Part shown: one piece after another, positions 1 to 6,559 of the stretch | Layout of the letters: each line of letters opens with the position of its first letter | Position numbering within the stretch: the stretch's first letter is position 1 | IMG/VR virus record: IMGVR_UViG_3300046011_006760 | Coordinates: 1 to 53,854 of that record | DNA from: a virus | DNA length: 53,854 nt | Strand: one strand, 5' to 3' | The notes under the pieces: model-generated | Seen by the model: the letters and a program-made list of their open reading frames with translations, nothing else | The model's database searches: none | What the model was told of the DNA's origin: nothing | Translations under genes and position numbers: made by a program

Positions 1-373
1 ATTGGGTTTCTAAAGGTGTACCTACTAATACTAGTAAATCATCCCAACGACCAAACTCGCTAATCAAGTGTAAGTTTTTACCAAGAACCTCTGTACGGTT
101 TTTAGCTAAATATTCGATGATATCTCTAAAGATTTGTCTTTCTCCAGCACCACCTCTAACGTCACGAGCCCAGAAAAGTAAACGCATAGCATTTAACGGG
201 TTCTCACCAAAAGCTTTGGTAAACGCGTTGATAAGTCTGGTTTTATCCTGACCTCTCATAGCACCAATTTGGAAAAATAAGTCAACACATAAGTTCAATG
301 AACTTGAATTTGTTGTCATTCCGTTTTCAGTTAAAGAATTGTTAGTTTGCATAGCTTTTAATAAAGTGCTCAT
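1..373 (-). CDS. Ro60/TROVE-like (DUF2828-type) protein, N-terminal part
   Basis: The gene is cut by the window edge; 124 N-terminal residues are visible from an ATG at 371-373. The visible part matches the start of the TROVE/DUF2828 RNA-binding family: a SSSLNLCVDLFFQIGAMR segment (residues 23-40), then NPLNAMRLLFWARDVRGGAGER (58-79), whose RDVRGGxGER core is the family hallmark, then SEFGRWDDLL (105-114), matching the PxYGRWxDLL region. Family members are HEAT-like rings that bind misfolded or Y-type RNAs, usually with a C-terminal vWA domain; that part is outside the window. No structured RNA gene is evident beside it here. A strong TAnnTTTG promoter lies 40 nt upstream. The family call is by recognition of these motifs; the role in the phage is unknown. 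Confidence 0.62.
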   Translation of the reverse strand, partial: MSTLLKAMQTNNSLTENGMTTNSSSLNLCVDLFFQIGAMRGQDKTRLINAFTKAFGENPLNAMRLLFWARDVRGGAGERQIFRDIIEYLAKNRTEVLGKNLHLISEFGRWDDLLVLVGTPLETQ

Positions 374-412
374 AATATTTGTTTTTAAAGTTTATTATTT
401 ATTTCAGTGATG

Positions 413-444
413 CAAAGATACGAAGTTTTTTACTCCGTGTCAAA
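413..444 (-). promoter_or_regulatory. Bacteroidota-type promoter for the TROVE-like gene
   Basis: On the minus strand TATCTTTG (413-420) is an exact TAnnTTTG -7 box. TTTG (441-444) lies upstream with a 20 nt spacer, matching the published Bacteroidota TTTG/TAnnTTTG architecture. The ATG is 40 nt downstream. Confidence 0.75.
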
Positions 445-496
445 TTTTTTTGCAACTTTTTTTAAAATATTTTTTTGTTTGTTGATTTTCAGTGGT

Positions 497-1096
497 TTAG
501 GATACAAAGTTTTTTATATATTGTGTCCTATGGTATCTACATGGGCCGTGTTGTTTTATAGCGGCTATGTGTCCAGCACTTAAATAACCCTTATTACCAC
601 TCCATTCATATTGTGGGTGTAGCTTGTGTATTTTACCCATGTATTCATCACGTCTAACCTTAGCTACTATAGCAGCAGCTGCTATACATGTGTATGTATC
701 GTCACCCTTAGGTACTGTTGTTACTGGCGTATCTGAGTATTTTTCCCATACGGTGCCATCAACAAGTATGTGTTCTGGTGTTTTGGTTAGTTTATCTAAA
801 CATAGGTGCATTGCTTTGAATGTTGCTGGGTTGATACCTATTTCGTTGATATCGATGGCTGAGACAGCTTCGCATACAATATCAATCGCATTATCCATAA
901 TTAATTTGTATGCGTCTTTGCGTTGTTTTTCGGTAAGTTGTTTGCTATCTCTTATAAGTTCTGATTTAAAACCCTTAGGCATTATCACAGCTGCCGTTAC
1001 AACTGGCCCAGCACCAGCTCCACGACCAACCTCGTCTAATCCGACTACATAATCGTAATCACCAAAGTCTTCAAGTATTTTCTTTGTCTTTGCCAT
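497..1096 (-). CDS. rnhB: Ribonuclease HII
   Basis: This is a 199-residue RNase HII, a normal length for the family, which cleaves the RNA strand of RNA-DNA hybrids and removes single ribonucleotides. The signature is clear: GLDEVGRG (residues 19-26) supplies the catalytic Asp21 and Glu22, DSKQLT (50-55) matches the DSKxLS block, ILVDG carries the third acidic residue, and AAAAIVAKVRRDEYM followed by HKLHPQYEWSGNKGY matches the C-terminal substrate-binding block with its Asp. It probably removes replication primers alongside the FEN-type nuclease at 51436-52488. The ATG at 1096 is preceded by a -7 box 14 nt upstream, so it is probably the first gene of its own transcript. Confidence 0.95.
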   Translation of the reverse strand: MAKTKKILEDFGDYDYVVGLDEVGRGAGAGPVVTAAVIMPKGFKSELIRDSKQLTEKQRKDAYKLIMDNAIDIVCEAVSAIDINEIGINPATFKAMHLCLDKLTKTPEHILVDGTVWEKYSDTPVTTVPKGDDTYTCIAAAAIVAKVRRDEYMGKIHKLHPQYEWSGNKGYLSAGHIAAIKQHGPCRYHRTQYIKNFVS

Positions 1097-1109
1097 TAAT
1101 TATTTTTGG

Positions 1110-1117
1110 CAAATATA
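1110..1117 (-). promoter_or_regulatory. Bacteroidota-type -7 box upstream of rnhB
   Basis: The minus strand reads TATATTTG, an exact TAnnTTTG match, 14 nt before the rnhB ATG. No TTG is found at the expected 19-20 nt spacing, so only the -7 element is supported. Confidence 0.55.
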
Positions 1118-1127
1118 CTACTTTTTT

Positions 1128-1361
1128 TTATTCTTCGTAATTTTTTTTAACAAATTTTATTAAAATACCACTAATTTCAACTTCAAATTCATCAACTGGT
1201 TCAAAATTGGTATTAACACCTTGTGTTTTTTGTAGTAATTCTAAGTTCATCGACAAGTGGGCTTTTGGATGTAATTGGTAGGTTAGCACCAGACCATTTT
1301 TTTCTATTTTCTCATTTTCGAATATTTCGGAAACTGTTTCAATTAATTTATCAAAGTTCAT
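1128..1361 (-). CDS. Hypothetical protein, 77 aa
   Basis: This small unrecognised protein starts MNFDKLIETVSEIFEN and has an amphipathic N-terminal helix. Its C-terminal half, FEVEISGILIKFVKKN, looks like a beta hairpin. There is no signal peptide, membrane segment or metal motif. The stop codon of the next upstream gene (1363) is only one base from this ATG, so the two are translated from the same message. Coding is supported by the tight spacing and intact frame rather than by any family match. Function unknown. Confidence 0.6.
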   Translation of the reverse strand: MNFDKLIETVSEIFENEKIEKNGLVLTYQLHPKAHLSMNLELLQKTQGVNTNFEPVDEFEVEISGILIKFVKKNYEE

Positions 1362-1362
1362 A

Positions 1363-1578
1363 TTAAAATTTAGTAAACACTTTTTTTATTGCTGATATTA
1401 TTTTTGATGTGAAGCTTTTTTTAATCACTTTAGGTTTTGGGTTCTTTTTAATCTCATCACCAAGGCCGTTTTTAACTTCGTTTATAAATTGTGTTTTTTT
1501 AAGTGCTGTTTTATATTTTTCAACCAACACATCTTTATCAGCCAACGACTGTTCTCTACTTATTATTTTATCGTCCAT
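1363..1578 (-). CDS. Hypothetical small basic protein, 71 aa
   Basis: This unrecognised 71-residue protein is lysine-rich (MDDKIISREQSLADKDVLVEK at the start, FTSKIISAIKKVFTKF at the end). The C-terminal 16 residues form a strongly amphipathic basic helix that could bind membrane or nucleic acid; that is inference from composition only. It is packed directly upstream of the 77-aa gene with no gap. A variant of the recurrent AT motif (TATATTTAAT, minus strand, about 1585-1595) lies just before its ATG. Function unknown. Confidence 0.55.
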   Translation of the reverse strand: MDDKIISREQSLADKDVLVEKYKTALKKTQFINEVKNGLGDEIKKNPKPKVIKKSFTSKIISAIKKVFTKF

Positions 1579-1598
1579 ATTTTTTTTTATTAAATATA

Positions 1599-1772
1599 CT
1601 AGTTATTTTTGTTTTTGTCAATATAATTTGATTCATTATCAAACCCACATTTATGACAAACATACAAATCTTCTTTTGAAGATTCAGATTCTTTCCAAGA
1701 CCAACCACATTTTTTACATTTTATGATTCTATCTATGGTTTCTCTAAGTAATTTTTTTATAAGATTCTTCAT
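1599..1772 (-). CDS. Zinc-ribbon microprotein, 57 aa
   Basis: A 58-codon frame on the minus strand runs from ATG 1770-1772 to TAG 1599-1601. The protein has two CxxC knuckles, CKKC (residues 19-22) and CHKC (39-42), spaced 16 residues apart, with GWSWKESE between them and GFDN after. This is a classic four-cysteine zinc ribbon. The N-terminus MKNLIKKLLRETI is a basic amphipathic helix. CGWSW and CHKCG are, from memory, recurrent in small proteins and protein tails of Bacteroidota phages. Such ribbons bind nucleic acid or protein; the target here is unknown. The ATATTTAT element lies 11 nt upstream of the ATG. Confidence 0.75.
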   Translation of the reverse strand: MKNLIKKLLRETIDRIIKCKKCGWSWKESESSKEDLYVCHKCGFDNESNYIDKNKNN

Positions 1773-1782
1773 GTTTTTTTTA

Positions 1783-1793
1783 TTATAAATATT
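1783..1793 (-). promoter_or_regulatory. Recurrent AATATTTATAA element before the zinc-ribbon gene
   Basis: The minus strand reads AATATTTATAA, 11 nt upstream of the ATG at 1772. It is one of a set of near-identical elements before late-type operons in this window. The promoter role is inferred from recurrence and position. Confidence 0.35.
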
Positions 1794-1831
1794 GACTAAT
1801 TTATATATTATGTTTATATTTAATAAAAATT

Positions 1832-2167
1832 ATGAATACAATTGTTTTTTTACTGATTTGTTATGGGGCATGTAATAATTTAATTTATGGGTCTTTATTC
1901 GAAAGTTTCAGAAATTTCTTAAGTAAATATGGGACTGGTGGTTATAGTTTACATAAACTATTCACTTGTTTTATGTGCTTAGGTACATGGATGGGTTTTG
2001 CGATATCGTTCATTTTTATTTATTTTGGTTATTCAGATTTAACACCTGTTGGTTCTATGGGCGTAACCGATTTTTATTTAGTGATTTTCCTAAACGGATT
2101 ATTATCAGCTGGAGGAGTCTGGTTGATACATACTTTTCAAGAGTTACTTGAAAGAGCATTTTCTTAA
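1832..2167 (+). CDS. Small integral membrane protein with CxxC (DUF1360-like)
   Basis: A 111-residue plus-strand protein, the only plus-strand gene here that is not in a mobile cassette. It has hydrophobic segments at about residues 2-20, 50-67 and 82-100. The motif LFTCFMCLGTWMGF (44-57) contains C46xxC49 at the start of a membrane helix, resembling the CPxCLGFWxG signature of DUF1360-type proteins common in phages. The C-terminus LIHTFQELLE is amphipathic. It converges on the gene at 2216-2884, with a shared bidirectional terminator between them. Function unknown; a cysteine pair at the membrane interface would suit redox or metal binding, which is inference. Confidence 0.75.
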   Translation: MNTIVFLLICYGACNNLIYGSLFESFRNFLSKYGTGGYSLHKLFTCFMCLGTWMGFAISFIFIYFGYSDLTPVGSMGVTDFYLVIFLNGLLSAGGVWLIHTFQELLERAFS

Positions 2168-2183
2168 TGTTATTGTTTTAATT

Positions 2184-2217
2184 AAAAAAAGCCTTAGAAT
2201 TTCTAAGGCTTTTTTTT
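2184..2217. terminator. Bidirectional intrinsic terminator between convergent genes
   Basis: The stem AGCCTTAG (2190-2197) pairs with CTAAGGCT (2203-2210) around a 5-nt loop, flanked by an A-run on the left and a T-run on the right. It therefore works as a terminator on both strands, between the plus-strand membrane protein and the minus-strand gene ending at 2216. Confidence 0.9.
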
Positions 2218-2884
2218 ATCTAGGTGGTAACTCTATTTTGCTAGCCATCCCGTTTTTTTTGTTTTTAAACATTTTTCGATTTCTTTCAGCTCTCGCTTCT
2301 TCTTCCATCATTTCCAATTCTTCTTCTGTAAATTGAATTGGTTTTCCGTTTTCATCTAAGTATTGTGGAGTTGTCATTGTTTCAGACATTTCTTCAACAC
2401 CCATATTGTCTATCATTTCAGAAGTATAGATAATAGGTTCTTGATAATTTTCACTTGGTTGGATGTCTTGTGGTTCAACATCTTCGTCTATGTTTAAATC
2501 AAACTCACCTAAAGACGGCACTATGTCTTCTTCTGAAAAACTAAATTTTAATCTAGAAAGTTTTGTTAATGAATTTTCTTTAAATAATTTTTTAAGTTCT
2601 TCAACTTTAACTCTTAATAATTCATGTTTTTTTTCTCTTTCAAGATTTAATTTAATTGTTTTATCAACAAAAGACAATAATTCATCAATCCCAATCCCTT
2701 TTTTTTCACTATAAATCATATAGTAATTCATTCCTTCATCACCCTTAACTTTAGTGATTGCTGGGTCCTCTGGAACTGTCCACCCTTCTTTAAACACTGT
2801 ATCAATTAAAGGTAATCCTTCTAGATACCTAATACCTATAACATAAGGCTGTAATGAATCTAAAGCTTTTTGAATACTTGACAT
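2216..2884 (-). CDS. Hypothetical acidic protein, 222 aa
   Basis: This is the last gene of a compact operon (3518 to 2216) ending at the terminator at 2184-2217. The N-terminal part (residues 1-60), with YVIGIRYLEGLPLIDTVF and GWTVPEDPAI, looks like a folded domain. Residues 65-110 are a charged helical stretch. From about residue 120 the chain is acidic and probably disordered, with a Glu/Met-rich helix (EEELEMMEEEARAERNRK) and a basic tail. No catalytic motif or family is recognised with confidence. The ATG at 2884 is 4 nt from the preceding stop. Function unknown. Confidence 0.7.
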   Translation of the reverse strand: MSSIQKALDSLQPYVIGIRYLEGLPLIDTVFKEGWTVPEDPAITKVKGDEGMNYYMIYSEKKGIGIDELLSFVDKTIKLNLEREKKHELLRVKVEELKKLFKENSLTKLSRLKFSFSEEDIVPSLGEFDLNIDEDVEPQDIQPSENYQEPIIYTSEMIDNMGVEEMSETMTTPQYLDENGKPIQFTEEELEMMEEEARAERNRKMFKNKKNGMASKIELPPR

Positions 2885-2888
2885 ATTT

Positions 2889-3101
2889 TTAAATTTTAAT
2901 ACCTGTAAAAATAACAGATAAAATATATCCTATTGATAAACCTAACAATATTAATGATGTTTTTGAAATCACATATTTTAATTGTTGTTCCTCAGTTGAT
3001 GAAACAATTGCTTGGATAAAATAATATGCATGTCTAATTGAATTTAGTAATGAAACGAAAAACAAAAACATAAATAATTTATTAAGTAAAACTTCAAACA
3101 T
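2889..3101 (-). CDS. Small two-helix membrane protein, 70 aa
   Basis: This 70-residue protein has two hydrophobic helices: about residues 7-28 (LFMFLFFVSLLNSIRHAYYFI) and 45-68 (KTSLILLGLSIGYILSVIFTG), joined by a polar linker with STEEQQ. It is tightly packed in the operon, 7 nt after the Hc1 gene stop and 4 nt before the next ATG. Two-helix small membrane proteins in phages include holins, but this gene is not beside the endolysin, and holin is only one possibility. No specific family is recognised. Confidence 0.6.
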   Translation of the reverse strand: MFEVLLNKLFMFLFFVSLLNSIRHAYYFIQAIVSSTEEQQLKYVISKTSLILLGLSIGYILSVIFTGIKI

Positions 3102-3108
3102 ATTTTTA

Positions 3109-3288
3109 TTATTTAGATTCTTTATTTTTAGTAGAAACGTCTACTCTAATAGTTTGAGCCATAGCTTTGATATCTTGCAATCCTTTTCTAAGTCTTACAC
3201 CAGCTGCTTTATTGTTTTTTTCATAAAATTTATTAACATCTTCTTCTAATGCTAATAATGTTTCTTTTAATTCGTTAAAATTTTCCAT
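3109..3288 (-). CDS. Hc1-type histone-like DNA-binding protein, 59 aa
   Basis: A 60-codon frame runs from ATG 3286-3288 to TAA 3109-3111. The protein begins MENFNELKETLLALEEDVNKF, followed by YEKNNKAAGVRLRKGLQDIK (residues 22-41). It matches the short Bacteroidota histone H1-like Hc1 family along its whole length, including the hallmark GNKAAGTRxRKxLQDIK-like centre, where residue 25 here is Asn. Members are basic helical proteins that bind and compact DNA. It sits 2 nt downstream of the stop of the 75-aa gene and 7 nt upstream of the next gene, within one operon. Roles in phage DNA packaging or in altering the host nucleoid are inference. Confidence 0.8.
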   Translation of the reverse strand: MENFNELKETLLALEEDVNKFYEKNNKAAGVRLRKGLQDIKAMAQTIRVDVSTKNKESK

Positions 3289-3290
3289 TT

Positions 3291-3518
3291 TTAATCTTTT
3301 TTTAAATCATTATTATTGTTATTTTGTAGCATAGCTTGTAGTTTAACCACGCTTTGTTCAATTGTTGTTAATTTTACCAACAATCGTTTAACCTCAATTA
3401 ATTTTTCAGTTAGAGGTTTATTTTTATCATTGATAGCTCTTTCCAAATCATCTTCAACCATAAGTTGGTCAGTGGAATAACTCATCAATAAAGCTTGTAT
3501 TGTTCTATTAGTTTCCAT
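3291..3518 (-). CDS. Hypothetical coiled-coil protein, 75 aa
   Basis: This is the first gene of the 3518-2216 operon. It is almost entirely helical: ERAINDKNKPLTEKLIEVKR and LLVKLTTIEQSVVKLQAMLQ give heptad-like hydrophobic spacing (residues 26-66). It ends in a run of five Asn and a LKKD tail. There is no cysteine, signal peptide or membrane segment. It is directly followed by the Hc1 gene (2 nt gap). Function unknown; oligomerisation through the helix is likely. Confidence 0.6.
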   Translation of the reverse strand: METNRTIQALLMSYSTDQLMVEDDLERAINDKNKPLTEKLIEVKRLLVKLTTIEQSVVKLQAMLQNNNNNDLKKD

Positions 3519-3564
3519 AATTACCTAAAACTAAACATTTATTTTTAAAAATAAATAGTAAAAC

Positions 3565-4041
3565 TCATTTTTTATTGGTTTTTAATGAAATATCCATTAA
3601 TGAATATATCTCAACCAACGCATCAACATCTGAATTTGTTTTTGTTTTATTGTAATTAAATAGGTCATTCCAAATATTTAAAATACCTATTTCAAATCCT
3701 TGTTTTGATTTATCTTTATTGGAATAAAATACTTCAAAACAAAATTCTAAAAAATAATGATATAGATTATCATTATTAAATAAAAAACCTTCACCTTCAA
3801 AACCCTCAAGGGTTTTAACCCAACACCAATTAAAATGGTTAAGTTGTTCGTTTTGATTCGTAACATCATCGCCCATGTAAGTTTCGAAAACCTTCAATAA
3901 TAAACTCTTAACAAAATCATTAAAGAGTTCACACTTTTGAAATAGTATATTATTTTTAGTGTATATCATTTGAATGGCTTCCCAACTCATGGGCTGATGT
4001 ATGTACGCTAGAAATCTAGATTTATCGTAATTTTCATTCAT
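3565..4041 (-). CDS. Hypothetical protein, 158 aa
   Basis: This unrecognised protein is rich in aromatic and acidic residues, with segments such as FNWCWVKTLEGFEGEGFLF and HYFLEFCFEVFYSNKD. It appears to be a compact soluble helical domain, with no signal peptide, membrane segment or metal motif. The ATG at 4041 is at the foot of a 10-bp inverted repeat (4041-4078) that separates it from the endolysin gene upstream, so its translation or transcription could be affected by that structure. No function is proposed. Confidence 0.6.
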   Translation of the reverse strand: MNENYDKSRFLAYIHQPMSWEAIQMIYTKNNILFQKCELFNDFVKSLLLKVFETYMGDDVTNQNEQLNHFNWCWVKTLEGFEGEGFLFNNDNLYHYFLEFCFEVFYSNKDKSKQGFEIGILNIWNDLFNYNKTKTNSDVDALVEIYSLMDISLKTNKK

Positions 4042-4078
4042 TCTAATGTTTTATTATAATATATGAATAACATTAGAA
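4041..4078. other. Inverted repeat between endolysin and the 158-aa gene
   Basis: The arms TTCTAATGTT (4041-4050) and AACATTAGAA (4069-4078) are perfect complements separated by 18 nt of AT-rich sequence. There is no U-run after the hairpin in the minus direction, and the left arm touches the start codon. It may be a weak terminator or a leader structure. Confidence 0.4.
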
Positions 4079-4095
4079 AAATAAATACTTTTTGG

Positions 4096-4710
4096 TTATG
4101 CTGTTAACCAACCGTAGTATTTTTTTGTTTTCTCAGTTCTATCATCTAGACCGTGAGTTCCACCGTTAATTCTTTTGGTTAACGCTAAAATTGAAGCATC
4201 GTTAACACCTTTGTCGCAAATATCCCATAATTTGTTTTTATTGAAAAAGAAAATAGCTGATTCAAAAGCTAACTCTCCAGCAACTAAATCTGGGTTTGTC
4301 ATAATTTCAGGTCTTTTAAGGCTTTCAGAGAATAATTTGTAATTATCCTTACCAGTTAATTGAAGCGCTCCTCTACCTCTGAATTTCCATCCATCGCCAG
4401 ATTTCTCATCTCCGTTACCCATTCTAGATGCGTAAACTCTGTTTGCAATCTTTTCTGGTTGACGAGCGTAAGATTCCTCAAGCGTACCTGGGAAATACTT
4501 ACCAAAGATACCTTGTAATCCTTGTGCTGAATAATTTAAATTTTCGCTGAATTTTGCGAAACCACCAGTTTCATGTGAAGTTTGCCCAAAGAAATGTGCT
4601 GCTCTTTCTGGTGTCATGTTATAAAACGCCATTGCTTTTTTTAGCGTGTTAGGCCCGAAGGCTCCATCGGCTTGTACACCGATTTTTTCTTGTAGTTTTG
4701 AGATACTCAT
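4096..4710 (-). CDS. GH19-family endolysin with partial peptidoglycan-binding repeat
   Basis: This 204-residue glycoside hydrolase family 19 protein is the main candidate for host cell-wall lysis. Residues 4-27 (ISKLQEKIGVQADGAFGPNT) resemble the second half of a peptidoglycan-binding domain. The catalytic domain follows: FFGQTSHETGGF (40-51) has the HETGG motif with Glu47 as the predicted proton donor, RVYASRMGNGDEKSGDGW (91-108) matches the NRMGN region, and KFRGRGALQLTGKDNY (109-124) is the invariant FRGRGxxQLTG block. GH19 endolysins cut the sugar backbone of peptidoglycan. There is no signal peptide, so a holin or another exit route is needed. It is a stand-alone gene with an ATATTTAT element upstream. 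Confidence 0.93.
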   Translation of the reverse strand: MSISKLQEKIGVQADGAFGPNTLKKAMAFYNMTPERAAHFFGQTSHETGGFAKFSENLNYSAQGLQGIFGKYFPGTLEESYARQPEKIANRVYASRMGNGDEKSGDGWKFRGRGALQLTGKDNYKLFSESLKRPEIMTNPDLVAGELAFESAIFFFNKNKLWDICDKGVNDASILALTKRINGGTHGLDDRTEKTKKYYGWLTA

Positions 4711-4725
4711 AATATATATTGTTTT

Positions 4726-4737
4726 TATATAAATATT
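4726..4737 (-). promoter_or_regulatory. Recurrent AAATATTTATATA element before the endolysin
   Basis: The minus strand reads AAATATTTATAT, 16 nt upstream of the endolysin ATG and just after the terminator at 4747-4778. It belongs to the recurrent ATATTTAT set. Promoter role inferred. Confidence 0.4.
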
Positions 4738-4746
4738 TTGTAAAAC

Positions 4747-4778
4747 AAAAAAAACCCTCTAAAATTTAGAGGGTTTTA
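4747..4778 (-). terminator. Intrinsic terminator after the 571-aa gene
   Basis: The stem AAAACCCTCTAAA (4751-4763) pairs with TTTAGAGGGTTTT (4765-4777). A plus-strand A-run on the low side gives a U-tract on minus-strand transcripts. It lies 10 nt after the stop at 4787. Confidence 0.9.
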
Positions 4779-4786
4779 ATTTTTTT

Positions 4787-6502
4787 TTATTCTTCGTCTT
4801 CGTAGTCTTCTTCGTCTTCTTCTTCACCTTCCATCAATGAATCCATTTCATCCATGTCTTTTTCTTCTTCTTCAAATTCATATAAAGAATCCATTTCTTC
4901 ATCCATAGGGATATTAAGTTCTCTTGGAGGGTTTGGTAATTGGTCTTCATCGTCTCTACCCATTGTGTAATCAACGTATTCTTCTTCTTCACCCATGTAG
5001 TTTTCACCCATACCACCATTCATCATTTCTTCCATCCATGCTTCATCCATTGGTGCGAAATAACTTTCACCTAATTGGATACCTTCTTTCATGTGAACAT
5101 GTTTTTTAGCGTCTGACGCGTGAGCTGGTTTAGCTTTATCCCATTCACCTGTAGCTGGTTTTGCAGCATATGTAGTTTTTGATGGATTACCATGAGCAGC
5201 TGCTTGTGGTACATCTATTTGGTCCCATTCACCTTCACCTTCAGATTGGTCACCAAGACCTAATCCTACTTTTTTCTCAACACTACCTTGTACGTGTTTT
5301 TTAGCGTCTGGTGCTTGTTTTTTAACTTTTTCTAATGAATCAGCTGAACCAGTTTTAGCAGCAGGTGCTTTTGTGCCTTTGTCAGTGGTTTCTGAACCCT
5401 TAACATGTTTTTTAGCTTCACCAGCTTGAGCAACTTTTTCGTCAGTTTTTTTCTCTGGAGCTTTTTGTGATTCAATATCTTCACCTTCAATAAGAACTAC
5501 AGATTTTTTCCAGATATCAGAGAAAATAACATTTTCATCAATTCTAGATTTACCTTTAACTGTTCCAAGAGTATCTTGAGATTTATACCCCATAAGGTGT
5601 TTCATTTTTTGCATATCCTCGTTAACCAAGGTTTTGTCAGAAGCCATAAGCACAATTGCTTTACCTTCAGTAAGTGTTCCCTCCCAACGCATTCTATATG
5701 ACTCAACACCGTCAGTCATTTCAAATACTTTGTTATCAACTCTATATGATTCAGGGATAAGCTTCAAAGCGTTTCCAACACCTTTGAATTCTTGTTTGAA
5801 TTTTAATCTTTTCATTCCTTCTTTTATTTGTGATTTATTGTTAGTTTTATCTTTCATAGCGATTTCTCTGCTAGCTTTTTCGTAGTCATCACCAGAAGCG
5901 TCTGATTGTGACATATCATCTGGGTCATCCATTTTTGTTTTGTCTTCACTCTCAGACAAAGATGAAAATTTAGCCATTGGTGCATAATTATCTGGTACTG
6001 TTTCAATGTCGTCACCAAAACTAATAATACCCTTAACAGCGTCTTCTCTCTTTTTATTTGAGTCTTTAATAGCTTGAACCAACTTTTTACCAAAAGTTGG
6101 TCCTGTAAACCCTTGTTGTTCTGGAACAACATTAGCATAGTCTGGACTATTACCCATAGTTGGGTGACCTTCTATTGCTCTTTTTGCTCTTTCTTTGAAC
6201 ATTTTGTCTGGGTCTCTATCATATTCATTCATTTCTGGACCATTCATTATCTCCATTTCTTGGTGATACTCTTTCTCAAAATCAGAATTGTAGTTGAATT
6301 TGTTTTGCGCCATGTCCTTGGTATTAGAAGCAGATTTCTTTTGACCTTTATCGGCAGCTTTAAGATTTTTCTCGATGTCTTTTAAACCTTCATCATTAAA
6401 CGCTTTAGATTTAGTTAAAATAGCTTTTGTTACATCGATACCAGGAGTGGCTTCGTTTACAAATCTTTTAACTAATTGTTTTTTAATGTTATTTTTATCC
6501 AT
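4787..6502 (-). CDS. Large acidic, probably virion-associated protein with AKKHV repeats (571 aa)
   Basis: The frame is open to 6556, but the upstream terminator hairpin (6523-6553) covers that extension. The ATG at 6500-6502 (MDKNNIKKQLVKRF) with an ATATTTAT element 13 nt before it is the better start, giving 571 residues. The N-terminal 200 residues are charged and low in hydrophobics. The middle contains a likely folded domain (EGMKRLKFKQEFKGVGNALK and following residues). A linker rich in Ala, Lys, Pro and Thr carries three copies of AKKHV (EAKKHVKGS, DAKKHVQGS, DAKKHVHMK). The C-terminal 90 residues are extremely acidic and Met-rich. There is no known catalytic motif. The composition resembles scaffold or internal head proteins; that is inference. 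Confidence 0.75.
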   Translation of the reverse strand: MDKNNIKKQLVKRFVNEATPGIDVTKAILTKSKAFNDEGLKDIEKNLKAADKGQKKSASNTKDMAQNKFNYNSDFEKEYHQEMEIMNGPEMNEYDRDPDKMFKERAKRAIEGHPTMGNSPDYANVVPEQQGFTGPTFGKKLVQAIKDSNKKREDAVKGIISFGDDIETVPDNYAPMAKFSSLSESEDKTKMDDPDDMSQSDASGDDYEKASREIAMKDKTNNKSQIKEGMKRLKFKQEFKGVGNALKLIPESYRVDNKVFEMTDGVESYRMRWEGTLTEGKAIVLMASDKTLVNEDMQKMKHLMGYKSQDTLGTVKGKSRIDENVIFSDIWKKSVVLIEGEDIESQKAPEKKTDEKVAQAGEAKKHVKGSETTDKGTKAPAAKTGSADSLEKVKKQAPDAKKHVQGSVEKKVGLGLGDQSEGEGEWDQIDVPQAAAHGNPSKTTYAAKPATGEWDKAKPAHASDAKKHVHMKEGIQLGESYFAPMDEAWMEEMMNGGMGENYMGEEEEYVDYTMGRDDEDQLPNPPRELNIPMDEEMDSLYEFEEEEKDMDEMDSLMEGEEEDEEDYEDEE

Positions 6503-6514
6503 TTCAATGTATTT

Positions 6515-6526
6515 TATAATAAATAT
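6515..6526 (-). promoter_or_regulatory. Recurrent ATATTTATTATA element before the 571-aa gene
   Basis: The minus strand reads ATATTTATTATA, partly overlapping the low arm of the terminator hairpin at 6523-6553, 13 nt before the ATG at 6502. Promoter role inferred from recurrence. Confidence 0.4.
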
Positions 6527-6553
6527 CACAGTTTTATATAAAAACTGTGATAT
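6523..6553 (-). terminator. Terminator-like hairpin after the 442-aa gene
   Basis: The arms ATATCACAGTTTT (6523-6535) and AAAACTGTGATAT (6541-6553) form a perfect 13-bp stem with loop ATATA. It lies 7 nt after the stop codon at 6560. No long U-tract follows on the minus strand. Confidence 0.65.
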
Positions 6554-6559
6554 CATACT

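Noticed and set aside
2889-3101. Calling the 70-aa two-helix protein the holin.
   Set aside because: Topology allows it, but it is in an operon with Hc1 and unknown genes, away from the endolysin, and it has no recognisable holin family motif.
4726-4737. Calling the ATATTTAT elements T4-type late promoters.
   Set aside because: The T4 late -10 sequence TATAAATA appears here on the opposite strand relative to transcription, so only a new, unassigned element is claimed.
4834-5019. Overlapping minus-strand frame across the acidic tail of the 571-aa gene.
   Set aside because: It is a frame shadow of a low-complexity Glu/Met-rich coding stretch with no independent start context.
6503-6556. N-terminal extension of the 571-aa protein to 589 residues (starting MISQFLYKTV).
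   Set aside because: The extension runs through the terminator hairpin 6523-6553 and the ATATTTAT element; the ATG at 6500-6502 lies correctly downstream of both.
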